Source: CAZXDS01 sp964639525
Lineage (GTDB): Bacteria; Bacteroidota; Ignavibacteria; Ignavibacteriales; Melioribacteraceae
Reading direction: 5' to 3'
Assembly (NCBI GenBank): GCA_964639525.1
Contig: CAZXDS010000132.1
Location: 1-10,012, forward strand
DNA: 10,012 nt
Part shown: piece by piece, positions 1-6,671 of the stretch
How positions within the stretch are numbered: the first letter of the stretch is position 1
Layout: every line of letters begins with the position of its first letter
The notes under the pieces: generated by a model
The model's database searches: none
Told to the model about the DNA's origin: nothing
What the model saw: only the letters and a program-made list of their open reading frames with translations
Program-made: the position numbers and the translations under genes

Positions 1-106
1 CGCTTTTTGCTGGTTAATATAAGCATTTATTTACTCTTATGTTAGTGCCATTACCTCCAAAGGGGGTTACTTGTTTGCTCGAATATTCTATCGGAAGATT
101 AACCAT
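1..106 (-). pseudogene. IS1380-family transposase, N-terminal remnant, frameshifted and with stop codons
   Basis: From ATG at 106-104 the minus strand encodes MVNLPIEYSSKQVTPFGG, which matches the conserved opening of IS1380-family transposases (a LPIEYS..VTPFGG type motif). Straight after the two glycines the frame is wrong. Skipping one base at 52 restores the expected continuation Met-Ala-Leu, but two TAA codons follow (39-37 and 33-31), then Ile-Asn-Ala-Tyr-Ile-Asn-Gln-Gln-Lys-Ala up to the window edge. The restored frame again resembles the family (usually M-A-L-M-K-x-F-I). One indel plus two stops in about 35 codons means the copy is dead, not programmed-frameshifted. The rest of the gene, including the DDE catalytic domain, is outside the window. 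Recognition is from memory of the family motif, not from a search. Confidence 0.6.
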
Positions 107-188
107 TTGGGTTACTTTTATTTTTGTTTTAAGTTATGCAAATATATCTATTTATGTGACTTTTTTGAAGTCTATTGCATAATGCAGG
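1..188 (-). mobile_element. End of a decayed IS1380-like insertion sequence (partial, runs off the window)
   Basis: Read on the minus strand, the segment holds the first codons of an IS1380-type transposase, preceded by about 80 bp of non-coding DNA. That leader would end in CCTGCATTATGCA at 188-176. A CCT-initiated terminal repeat is what I recall for this family (for example ISEcp1), so I place the outer end at about 188. The next bases outward are TTTAA, a possible target site, but the other end of the element lies outside the window and no duplication can be confirmed. Inside the leader GACTT (159-163) and AAGTC (168-172) can form a short hairpin. Family assignment rests on the transposase N-terminus; the exact boundary is an inference. 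Confidence 0.5.
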
Positions 189-197
189 TTTAATCCA

Positions 198-222
198 TTT
201 ACACAAAACTTTTTACACTCCC
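198..222. repeat. Possible IS256-like terminal sequence remnant
   Basis: On the minus strand this reads GGGAGTGTAAAAAG followed by TTTTGTGTAAA. The pattern resembles terminal inverted repeats of IS256 (mutator-type) elements as I remember them. It lies only about 10 bp outside the proposed IS1380 end, which would fit one element inserted into the end of another. No second copy or transposase of that family is present here, so this is a weak call. Confidence 0.25.
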
Positions 223-228
223 TTAAGT

Positions 229-243
229 TATCTTAACAAGATA
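229..243. repeat. Perfect inverted repeat TATCTT-AAC-AAGATA
   Basis: Six-base arms at 229-234 and 238-243 flank a 3-base spacer, 15 bases before the stop of the lipoprotein gene. It could be the weak 3' hairpin of that minus-strand transcript, an insertion target or an operator. No T-run follows on the minus strand, so a factor-independent terminator is unlikely. Confidence 0.3.
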
Positions 244-258
244 GTTGGGGCAATATAA

Positions 259-798
259 TTAAATATTTGTGTTTACTTCAGCATAAAATAATAATAATTT
301 ATCGAACCAATCCTGCTTAATGAATGTTTCAATTTTTAAATTTTCACCTATAACTGTCATCTTGCATTTTCTGTTTTCAATTAGTTCTTCAATTTTATCA
401 TTAGGTATTTTAATAACCAATTCCTCAGTCAATCCATTTAAGCCGTCCTGCATTCGTATTGGTGGGCTTTTTACAACGTATTCCGATTCAATACCATCAA
501 TATTAAGTTTAATTTTTGATAACACCGCCCATTGATTACCTTGATACAAAATATCAAAAGCGTAGCTGCGTTTTCCTTTATTTACGTATCCGATATATGT
601 CAAATAAGTTTTGTATCTATCGGACATTGAATTTCCTTTGATTTGAATCTTGGAGGACTTGTAAATTACTACATCGGAATTTTCTTTGTCAACTGTTTTT
701 GTTATTTCAAATGATGAAGAACAGCCTGATAACAGAAATGTGAAAATAATTACTAAATAAAATATTGCAGTTTTCATAAGTTTTTTATCTTTGGTCAT
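259..798 (-). CDS. Putative lipoprotein of unknown function
   Basis: The 179-residue protein starts with a lysine-rich n-region (MTKDKKLMK), a hydrophobic stretch (residues about 10-22) and a lipobox L-L-S-G-C with the lipidated cysteine at residue 26. It should therefore be exported and lipid-anchored. Three serines follow the cysteine, with no aspartate retention signal at +2. The mature part (about 150 residues) alternates polar and hydrophobic residues as beta-rich proteins do, with a lysine/glutamate-rich C-terminal half. I recognise no family. A second in-frame ATG at 777 (residue 8) would also give a good signal peptide; neither start has a clear Shine-Dalgarno, which is common in Bacteroidota. 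It stands alone between a dead IS and the inverted-repeat element, codirectional with the downstream-numbered amidase gene but 179 bp away. The gene looks intact. Confidence 0.7.
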   Translation of the reverse strand: MTKDKKLMKTAIFYLVIIFTFLLSGCSSSFEITKTVDKENSDVVIYKSSKIQIKGNSMSDRYKTYLTYIGYVNKGKRSYAFDILYQGNQWAVLSKIKLNIDGIESEYVVKSPPIRMQDGLNGLTEELVIKIPNDKIEELIENRKCKMTVIGENLKIETFIKQDWFDKLLLFYAEVNTNI

Positions 799-869
799 TT
801 GTTAGTCTTAGAATATAATTATTTATTTCAATCTAATTTGCTAAATCCTGATTTTTAATTTTTCTACTA

Positions 870-970
870 AGGGGGTGGAATAAAATAAGTCATCGAATTA
901 CAACTTCTAATGTATTTAATAACAGCTATTTATTATCCGGCAACCGCCGAGTTATTCTATTCTACCCCCT
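870..970. repeat. 101-bp element with 19-bp near-perfect terminal inverted repeats (MITE-like)
   Basis: The left arm (870-888) is agggggtggaataaaataa and the right arm (952-970), reversed and complemented, is agggggtagaatagaataa: 17 of 19 bases agree. Similarity fades a few bases further in. The interior (889-951) holds no open frame and carries a compact hairpin CGGC-AACC-GCCG at 938-949. A TA lies next to each end (868-869 and 970-971), which would fit a TA-targeting (IS630/Tc1-type) miniature transposon if one terminal base is variable. It fills the gap between two minus-strand genes and, if transcribed, would fold into a long stem that could also act as an RNA processing or attenuation structure. 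The repeat is seen directly; its transposon nature is inferred. Confidence 0.5.
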
Positions 971-977
971 AAATAAA

Positions 978-1739
978 TTAAATAAGTTTTATGTCTTCTA
1001 AAAATGGAAACTTATTTCGTGTATCAACAATTTTATTAAAATCTAAATTTGCATAAAATATACCATCACTGGCTTTTGCATTTAATATTTCATCGCCCAT
1101 TGGATTGTAAATTAGACTGTTGCCGGAATACTTATTCAGTGGATCAGTTCCGGTTCTGTTTACACCTATTGTAAAACATTGATTTGCAATGGCATGAGAT
1201 TGGAGTAAAACTTGCCAGTGGTGAATTCTTTGAATAGGCCAGTTTGCAATATTGATAATAATTTCCGCTCTTCGTTTACCATAAAATCTGTACAATTCAG
1301 GAAAACGTAAATCGTAACAAATTGATAATCCTATTTCTGTTTTCCCTATTTTTGTTATAACGGGTTCTTTTCCGGCGGAATAGTTTTCATTTTCTTTACC
1401 GAGAGTAAAAGGATGAATTTTTCTATATCTCGCAGTAATTAATCCCGTATCATCAAAGTGGACAAGGCTGTTGTATATTTTATTCTCATCTTTTTCAATA
1501 ATACCTGCGAAAATATGAGTTTGCAATTCCCGACTTTTTCTCATAAAATAAGTTGTGGAAAACCCGTCAATCTCTTCAGCAAATTTTATGGAATTCATTG
1601 TAAATCCGGTTAAAGTCATTTCCGGGAAAATCAATACTTCCGTATTCGTTGCGACTTCACTTAGGATATTATCGATTTTTTCAGAACTTTCAATCTTATT
1701 TTCCCATTCCGGAGAGTACTGAACGATTCCGATTTTCAT
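978..1739 (-). CDS. Carbon-nitrogen hydrolase, omega-amidase (YafV/Nit2) type
   Basis: Nitrilase-superfamily enzyme of 253 residues, the usual length for the omega-amidase branch. The catalytic Glu-Lys-Cys triad is complete: E40 in FPEMTLTGFTMN, K107 in YRKIHPF and C141 in SICYDLRFPELYR. The EMxxTGFxMN signature after the glutamate is typical of YafV-like omega-amidases, which hydrolyse 2-oxoglutaramate and 2-oxosuccinamate to the dicarboxylic acid plus ammonia. These amides arise when glutamine or asparagine serves as amino donor, including in the last step of methionine salvage. No signal peptide is present, so it is cytosolic. The start has no strong Shine-Dalgarno. It is transcribed divergently from the SpmAB-like gene across a 107-bp spacer. 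Other amidase substrates cannot be excluded; the superfamily call is firm, the substrate call moderate. Confidence 0.87.
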   Translation of the reverse strand: MKIGIVQYSPEWENKIESSEKIDNILSEVATNTEVLIFPEMTLTGFTMNSIKFAEEIDGFSTTYFMRKSRELQTHIFAGIIEKDENKIYNSLVHFDDTGLITARYRKIHPFTLGKENENYSAGKEPVITKIGKTEIGLSICYDLRFPELYRFYGKRRAEIIINIANWPIQRIHHWQVLLQSHAIANQCFTIGVNRTGTDPLNKYSGNSLIYNPMGDEILNAKASDGIFYANLDFNKIVDTRNKFPFLEDIKLI

Positions 1740-1802
1740 TTTATAAAGACCTTAATTATTTATTCAAAAGATAATGTTTTTTTATGAAAAGAATAATTAT
1801 TT

Positions 1803-1830
1803 TTGATTCGCTTTTAATTAGAATTAAAAT
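1803..1830 (+). promoter_or_regulatory. Candidate promoter for the SpmAB-like gene, with an embedded palindrome
   Basis: TTGATT (1803-1808) and TAAAAT (1825-1830) are separated by 16 bp and resemble sigma-70 -35 and -10 boxes. Between and overlapping them lies a perfect inverted repeat TTTTAATT-AG-AATTAAAA (1812-1829), a place where a repressor could bind. The predicted leader would be only about 10 nt, and in such AT-rich DNA both signals can arise by chance. Confidence 0.3.
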
Positions 1831-1846
1831 ATAAAAAAAGGAACGG

Positions 1847-3454
1847 ATGCTTAATTATATTTGGCTGGGAATGATTGTACTTGGAATTGGAATGGCTTTA
1901 ACAACCGATATTTCTGATGAAGTGAGCAATAAGTATAATTCAGGCAAGTCCATTTCCGTTGCTCTTCAAATTGAACAAGATGCTCAAACTCAACAAAACC
2001 ATTTTAATGCAAATATTTTAATTGAAAAATCTAAATTCAATTCATTTTTCAAAACAGATATAAAAAACGATTTTAACTTTTCCGCCGTACTTACAGTGGA
2101 TAGTTTAAGTGGAAATTATTTATTCTACTCGGTTTTACCTCAAAAAAATGTTCCGCTAATTATCAAAACATTAGCTGCCGGTTCGGGTGAAAAAAATGAT
2201 TTAACAGGAACAGTACATTTGTTGCAAGGTGATAATAATCAAGCTGAACTGCAGTTTGAAAAAATTTCTTTTGTGAAAACTAAAGAGGTAACAAATTCCA
2301 TTGTAGATTATGCCGGTGTTGCAGTAAAAATTGCAATTGGGTTAATCGGTATTATGGCTCTTTGGCTCGGAATAATGAAGATTGCCGAAGAAGCGGGACT
2401 TATTCAAATTATTGCAAAAGCGGTTACGCCAATTACTCGATTTCTTTTTCCTGAAGTTCCTCCTGATCATCCTGCCGTCGGTTCTATTGTAATGAACATT
2501 TCTGCAAATATGCTCGGGCTTGGAAATGCGGCTACGCCTTTTGGAATAAAGGCGATGGAAGAATTGGAGAAACTTAATCCTCATAAAGGCGTGGCAACAA
2601 ATGCAATGTGTACTTTTCTTGCTGTAAATACTGCCGGACTCACTTTAGTACCAGCCACTGCAATTGCAATTCGTGCATCACTTGGCAGCAATGATCCAAC
2701 AATTATTATCGGCTCATCAATTTTTGGTGCTGCGTGTGCAACCATAACAGGAATTGCCGCTGCAAAAGTTCTTGAAAAATTTTCGGATAAAACAAAATCT
2801 TCGAACCTAAAAAGTCTTGTTAAACCGGCTATTTATTTTTTAATGACTATTATATTAATAATTGCTTTGAGTTTTACAGGATTTTTTTCAAAATTGTTTT
2901 CCATTATTGACCCGAATTTATTCAAGGGAATAATTCAAACTATTTCAATTGTTACAATCCCGATTATAGTTCTGACATTTGTGATATTTGGGGCTATAAA
3001 AAAAGTAAAGCTCTATGAAGTGTTTGTTGAAGGTGCTAAAGAAGGCTTCAAAGTTGCGGTAAAAATCATTCCTTATCTCGTTGCAATGCTCGTTGCAATT
3101 GGAATTTTTCGTGCGGGTGGCGGAATGGATTTGTTAGTGCAAATTCTGAAGCCTGTTACTGATTTAATTGGAATGCCTGCCGAAGTTATGCCGATGGCTT
3201 TGATGCGCCCGCTTTCTGGCAGCGGATCAATTGGTTTGATGAGTGATTTGATGACCAGATTTGGTCCCGATTCGTTTATCGGAGTATTGGCATCAACAAT
3301 TCTCGGAAGCACCGAGACTACATTTTACGTTATTGCTGTTTATTTTGGTGCGGTAAATATTAAAAAAATTCGCCATTCTCTCGCAGCCGGATTAATTGCA
3401 GATGTGGCAGGAATATTAGCGGCGTTATTCATTGTAAGACTTTTGTTTGCGTAA
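1847..3454 (+). CDS. Fused SpmA/SpmB-like membrane protein (nucleoside-recognition/Gate domains) with a large N-terminal insert
   Basis: The protein has 535 residues. An N-terminal hydrophobic helix (about 1-19) is followed by a soluble, probably beta-rich stretch (about 25-148). The SpmA-like Gate domain comes next (about 150-310), with NISANMLGLGNAATPFG at 217-233. After a linker with two more hydrophobic helices (about 326-385) comes the SpmB-like Gate domain (about 390-535), with RPLSGSGSIGLMSD at 454-467 and STETTFYV at 488-495. SpmA and SpmB are separate proteins of about 180-200 residues in spore formers, where they act in spore-core dehydration. Fused versions occur in non-sporulating Bacteroidota with unknown function. 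The Gate fold is shared with concentrative nucleoside transporters, so a transport role is plausible but unproven. The insert makes this protein longer than the fused forms I know. ATG is chosen because AGGA lies four bases upstream; no competing start exists. Confidence 0.85.
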   Translation: MLNYIWLGMIVLGIGMALTTDISDEVSNKYNSGKSISVALQIEQDAQTQQNHFNANILIEKSKFNSFFKTDIKNDFNFSAVLTVDSLSGNYLFYSVLPQKNVPLIIKTLAAGSGEKNDLTGTVHLLQGDNNQAELQFEKISFVKTKEVTNSIVDYAGVAVKIAIGLIGIMALWLGIMKIAEEAGLIQIIAKAVTPITRFLFPEVPPDHPAVGSIVMNISANMLGLGNAATPFGIKAMEELEKLNPHKGVATNAMCTFLAVNTAGLTLVPATAIAIRASLGSNDPTIIIGSSIFGAACATITGIAAAKVLEKFSDKTKSSNLKSLVKPAIYFLMTIILIIALSFTGFFSKLFSIIDPNLFKGIIQTISIVTIPIIVLTFVIFGAIKKVKLYEVFVEGAKEGFKVAVKIIPYLVAMLVAIGIFRAGGGMDLLVQILKPVTDLIGMPAEVMPMALMRPLSGSGSIGLMSDLMTRFGPDSFIGVLASTILGSTETTFYVIAVYFGAVNIKKIRHSLAAGLIADVAGILAALFIVRLLFA

Positions 3455-3480
3455 AAAATAAATTTGTGGAGAAATAGTAT

Positions 3481-3936
3481 ATGCGGTTAGTTGAAACTCA
3501 CGTTTATAAAGAAGAAAACGATGAAATTGAATTTCTGATTATTAAAAGAAAAGGAAATGACACTTTCGGCGGTGTTTGGCAAATGGTTACCGGCAGAATT
3601 GACGATGGAGAAAAGGCATACGAAACAGCTTTACGTGAAGTTAAAGAAGAAACGGGTTGTAAAGCTGAGGGCTTATGGGTTGTTCCGAATATAAATTTCT
3701 TTTATGCTCCTGATAAAGACAGAGTTATTTCGATACCGGTATTTCTGATTAAAATTAATTCAAATCAAACCGTAAAACTTTCAGAAGAGCACACAGAGTA
3801 TAAGTGGGTAAATTCTGAAGATGCAAAACGATATTTCATTTGGGAAGGGCAGAGAAAATCGGTTGATTTGATTATGCAATACTTAACAATGGAAGGAAAC
3901 ACTTTGCATTTTAATAAAATTGATATATTAACGTAA
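3481..3936 (+). CDS. NUDIX hydrolase, possibly NudB-like
   Basis: The 151-residue protein carries a complete NUDIX box G-x5-E-x7-REVKEETGC from G38 to C60, including R52, E53, E56 and E57 that bind the metal and catalyse pyrophosphate hydrolysis. The segment just before it, GGVWQMVTG, is close to the WQ.VTG segment of NudB (dihydroneopterin triphosphate/dATP pyrophosphatase), and the preceding strand ends in LIIKRK as in many nucleoside-triphosphate NUDIX enzymes. NudB-like activity in folate synthesis is possible; broad NTP clean-up is equally compatible. No signal peptide. It begins 26 bp after the Gate-domain gene with GGAG nine bases before ATG, so the two are probably cotranscribed. No neighbouring folate gene supports the NudB reading. 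Family is certain, substrate is not. Confidence 0.9.
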   Translation: MRLVETHVYKEENDEIEFLIIKRKGNDTFGGVWQMVTGRIDDGEKAYETALREVKEETGCKAEGLWVVPNINFFYAPDKDRVISIPVFLIKINSNQTVKLSEEHTEYKWVNSEDAKRYFIWEGQRKSVDLIMQYLTMEGNTLHFNKIDILT

Positions 3937-3945
3937 ATTAAAAAA

Positions 3946-3974
3946 TTGTTACATTCGTATAAATAAAATATAGT
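3946..3974 (+). promoter_or_regulatory. Sigma-70-like promoter for the kinase-mtnA-recO-htrA run
   Basis: TTGTTA (3946-3951) and TATAGT (3969-3974) are separated by exactly 17 bp, matching 4 of 6 and 5 of 6 consensus positions. The start of transcription would fall near 3981, giving a leader of about 20 nt that holds the GGAG ribosome site but leaves no room for a riboswitch. It lies in the 63-bp gap after the NUDIX gene. Confidence 0.42.
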
Positions 3975-3999
3975 TTAAAATTAAATTGTAGGAGTAATT

Positions 4000-4914
4000 G
4001 TGGGTTTATTAGTAGTCGGTTCGGTAGCATTAGATAGCGTAGAAACACCATTTGATAAAATTGAAAATGCACTTGGCGGTTCTTCCACGTACATTTCTGT
4101 TGCTGCAAGTTATTTTACCGCTCCTGTTCATCTTGTGGGCGTTGTTGGCGATGATTTTCCAAAAGAACATATTGAAATGTTAAACAAACACAATATTAAT
4201 CTTGAAGGTTTACAAGTTGTAGATGGGGAAAAAACATTTCGCTGGGGCGGCAAATATCATTATGACTTAAATATTCGTGATACACTCTTTACCGATTTAA
4301 ATGTGTTTGAAAATTTTAATCCTGTAATTCCTGATAAAATGCGGGATGATAAAATTTTATTACTTGGTAATATTGCACCGACTTTACAACTAAATGTACT
4401 GAATCAAATGCAGAAGAATCCGTTTGTAGTTTGTGATACAATGAATCTATGGATTGATATTATGAAAGAAGATTTATTGAAAGTTATTAAGAGAGTTAAT
4501 GTATTGATTATTAATGATTCGGAAGCAAGATTATTAACAAATGAACCGAATTTAATCAAATCAGCGAAAATGATTCGTGACATGGGACCGGAGTATTTAA
4601 TAATTAAAAAAGGGGAACACGGCGCATTATTATTCGGAGAAAATACTGTATTTTCAGCTCCGGCTTATCCTCTTGAATCAATTTTTGACCCGACCGGTGC
4701 AGGCGATACTTTTGCCGGAGGTTTTACAGGATATTTGCACAATTCAGGTGATCTAAGTTTTGAAAATATGAAACGTGCTGTTATTTATGGAAGTTCTCTT
4801 GCTTCATTCTGTGTTGAAAAATTTAGCACGAAGGGTATTGAAGATTTATCAACTCTTGAGATAAAAGATCGTTTTCACGAATTTAAAGAATTATCGAGGT
4901 TCACGGAAAAATGA
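4000..4914 (+). CDS. PfkB-family (ribokinase-like) carbohydrate or nucleoside kinase, GTG start
   Basis: The 304-residue length is typical for the family. Visible landmarks are the N-terminal strand LLVVGSVALD, the GG pair at residues 26-27 of the first PfkB signature, an NDSE motif at 172-175 (the N-x-x-E metal/phosphate motif) and the second signature DPTGAGDTFAGGF at 230-242, with the anion hole GAGD and catalytic base D236. It transfers the gamma-phosphate of ATP to a sugar or nucleoside hydroxyl; the substrate cannot be read from the sequence. Translation starts at GTG: GGAG lies five bases upstream (3991-3994), and the protein aligns from its first strand with no ATG nearby. The stop overlaps the mtnA start (ATGA), implying translational coupling and a related substrate. 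A link to methylthioadenosine or nucleoside salvage is suggested by this context only. It is not MtnK, which belongs to another fold. Confidence 0.88.
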   Translation: MGLLVVGSVALDSVETPFDKIENALGGSSTYISVAASYFTAPVHLVGVVGDDFPKEHIEMLNKHNINLEGLQVVDGEKTFRWGGKYHYDLNIRDTLFTDLNVFENFNPVIPDKMRDDKILLLGNIAPTLQLNVLNQMQKNPFVVCDTMNLWIDIMKEDLLKVIKRVNVLIINDSEARLLTNEPNLIKSAKMIRDMGPEYLIIKKGEHGALLFGENTVFSAPAYPLESIFDPTGAGDTFAGGFTGYLHNSGDLSFENMKRAVIYGSSLASFCVEKFSTKGIEDLSTLEIKDRFHEFKELSRFTEK

Positions 4915-5924
4915 GTTCATTTAAAAGTATTGAATTATTAAATAATGGAAAATTAAAGCTTATAAATCAAACTAAGCTTCCGTTATATGAAGAATATATT
5001 ATTTCTGATGACTATGAAAGGATTGCCGTTGCAATTGAAAAGTTAGAAGTTCGCGGAGCACCCGCAATTGGAATTGCTGCAGCCTATGCAGTTGCACTGT
5101 CTTTCAAAACTCAAACGAAGAATTATGACGAGCATTTTTCAATTGTCTATAATAGACTAACAAAAACGCGACCTACTGCTGTTAATCTATTTTGGGCTTT
5201 AGACGAAATGAAAAAAATATACAACGCAAATGAAAATAGGGAAATGTTATTTGCAGAATTATTGAGCGAAGCGAGACAAATTCACATAGATGATACCGAG
5301 ATGAGCAACAAGATGGCAGAAAATGGTTTGGAAATTTTCACAAAAAAAAGTCGAGTGCTTACTCATTGTAATACCGGTTCACTTGCTGCCGGAGGCTTTG
5401 GTACTGCTTTTGGAATTATCAAAAATGCGTTTCAGCACGATTTGGTAGAATTTGTTCATGCCGATGAGACGCGCCCATTGCTTCAGGGATCACGATTAAC
5501 AGCTTTTGAGCTAGAGAAAGCAGGCGTTCCTTTTGCAATTAATACTGATTCTACAGCTGCTTTTTTAATGCAGCATGGTAAAGTTGATCTTGTAATTGTC
5601 GGCTCTGATAGAATAGCTGTAAACGGAGATGCAGCAAATAAAATTGGAACTTATTCTCTTGCCGTTCTTTGTCAATATCATAAAATTCCTTTCTATATAG
5701 CAGCACCAACAACAACAATTGATAAATCATGTAAAACCGGTGCTGATATTAAGATAGAGTTTCGTAGTAAAAAAGAAATTATTAATATTAAAAATATCGC
5801 AATTACAAAAGATGAGTACGATGTGTTTTCACCCGCTTTTGATGTAACGCCAAATAACTTGATTACCGGAATTATTACGGAAAAAGGGGTACACAAATCA
5901 CCTTACAATTTTTCAAATGTCTGA
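4911..5924 (+). CDS. mtnA: S-methyl-5-thioribose-1-phosphate isomerase
   Basis: MtnA converts methylthioribose-1-phosphate to methylthioribulose-1-phosphate in the methionine salvage pathway, in the cytosol. The 337 residues match the family length (about 340-350). Recognisable blocks are RGAPAIGIAAAYA (48-60), THCNTGSLA with the catalytic cysteine C153, DETRPLLQGSRLTAFEL (185-201), VGSDRIAVNGDAANKIGTY with the catalytic aspartate D233, and near the end FDVTPNNLITGIITEKGV. The ETRPxLQGxRLT block separates it from ribose-1,5-bisphosphate isomerases and eIF2B subunits of the same superfamily, which carry TRPKWQG-like sequences. One departure from the pattern I remember is Ser instead of Ala before D233. 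The start overlaps the kinase stop by 4 bp and its stop overlaps recO by 8 bp. No other salvage enzyme (mtnB, mtnC, mtnD or a phosphorylase) is in the window. Confidence 0.95.
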   Translation: MSSFKSIELLNNGKLKLINQTKLPLYEEYIISDDYERIAVAIEKLEVRGAPAIGIAAAYAVALSFKTQTKNYDEHFSIVYNRLTKTRPTAVNLFWALDEMKKIYNANENREMLFAELLSEARQIHIDDTEMSNKMAENGLEIFTKKSRVLTHCNTGSLAAGGFGTAFGIIKNAFQHDLVEFVHADETRPLLQGSRLTAFELEKAGVPFAINTDSTAAFLMQHGKVDLVIVGSDRIAVNGDAANKIGTYSLAVLCQYHKIPFYIAAPTTTIDKSCKTGADIKIEFRSKKEIINIKNIAITKDEYDVFSPAFDVTPNNLITGIITEKGVHKSPYNFSNV

Positions 5925-6654
5925 AATTGTTAAAACAAAAGCTATTGTTCTATCCAAAATTAACTTTGGCGATACGAGTAAAATAGTTTCATTTTATACC
6001 GAAAAATTTGGGAAATTAAGTGGAATAGTAAAAGGCGGGCGTACTTCCAAATCCAAAATGGGAACACTTGCCGATACCTTAAATTTTGTTGAAATTGTGT
6101 TTTATAATAAACGCAATAGAGACATTCAGTTAATAACCCAAATTGATTTGATAGATCATTATTCCTTTCTGAGAGAAAATCTTGAAAGACTCAAATATGC
6201 TTCGTCGGTGATTGAATTAGTGCAGAATCTCAATTTGGAAAATGAAGTGAACCTTAAACTATTTCAAGGTCTCATCAAAATACTATCTCTAATAAACTCA
6301 AATGAAAAAGATCCACGATTAATGTTTGTCAAATTCTTTTTGTTTTTTTTGGATCAGATGGGTTACGGGTTAACACTTAATACATGCAATCAATGCGGGA
6401 AAATTCTTGAATTGGAAAAATTAATTTCGTTTGATTTTATGAACGGATTTATTTGTGAAGATTGCAGCAGTAATGCGATGTCAGCAACAAAATTTCAAAA
6501 GGAACTTTTCAAAATATTATTGTGTATAAGCACCAAGTTAAAAAAATGTTCTTATAAGGATTCTGATTTAAATAATATTATTCATTTTTTAGAAAAATAT
6601 TTAATATATCATATTTCAGAATTCAAAGGTTTAAAATCAATATATTTATATTAA
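5917..6654 (+). CDS. recO: DNA repair protein RecO
   Basis: RecO works with RecF and RecR to load RecA on single-stranded DNA coated with SSB, and it also anneals complementary strands. The 245 residues are a normal length. The N-terminal OB-fold (about 1-80) opens with the family signature VKTKAIVLSKINFGDTSKIV and KGGRTSKSK. The helical middle contains the zinc site C157-x2-C160 and C180-x2-C183, complete here as in many bacterial RecO proteins and absent in E. coli. The ATG lies inside the last codons of mtnA (8-bp overlap), so translation depends on the upstream ribosome; no separate Shine-Dalgarno is convincing. The lysine-rich C-terminal tail is diverged but intact. Confidence 0.93.
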   Translation: MSEIVKTKAIVLSKINFGDTSKIVSFYTEKFGKLSGIVKGGRTSKSKMGTLADTLNFVEIVFYNKRNRDIQLITQIDLIDHYSFLRENLERLKYASSVIELVQNLNLENEVNLKLFQGLIKILSLINSNEKDPRLMFVKFFLFFLDQMGYGLTLNTCNQCGKILELEKLISFDFMNGFICEDCSSNAMSATKFQKELFKILLCISTKLKKCSYKDSDLNNIIHFLEKYLIYHISEFKGLKSIYLY

Positions 6655-6671
6655 TAAATTTGGAGTGAATA

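Noticed and set aside
1..106. A real short gene of 31 codons or a programmed frameshift in the transposase
   Set aside because: Restoring the frame still meets two stop codons within five codons, and IS1380 transposases are normally read in a single frame, so decay is the simpler explanation.
320..535. Plus-strand open frame of 71 codons opposite the lipoprotein gene, and plus-strand frames at 9093-9281 and 9251-9490
   Set aside because: They mirror the real minus-strand genes and show no motif or start signal.
2342..2584. Minus-strand open frame inside the SpmAB-like gene, and similar ones at 3073-3312, 5693-5896 and 7513-7755
   Set aside because: All are antisense to strongly conserved coding segments, have no ribosome site and give unnatural compositions rich in Arg, His or Gln.
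1847..3454. Evidence for sporulation because of the SpmA/SpmB motifs
   Set aside because: Fused SpmAB proteins are found in non-sporulating Bacteroidota, and no other sporulation gene is in the window.
3937..3999. SAM or other riboswitch ahead of the kinase-mtnA unit
   Set aside because: Only 63 bp separate the genes, and the likely transcript leader is about 20 nt, too short for any known aptamer.
4911..5924. Ribose-1,5-bisphosphate isomerase reading of mtnA, with the kinase as ribose-1-phosphate kinase (archaeal AMP/RuBisCO pathway)
   Set aside because: The DETRPLLQGSRLTAFEL and VGSDRIAVNGDAANKIGTY blocks are those of true MtnA; the archaeal isomerases carry a TRPKWQG-type sequence. No RuBisCO or AMP phosphorylase is nearby.
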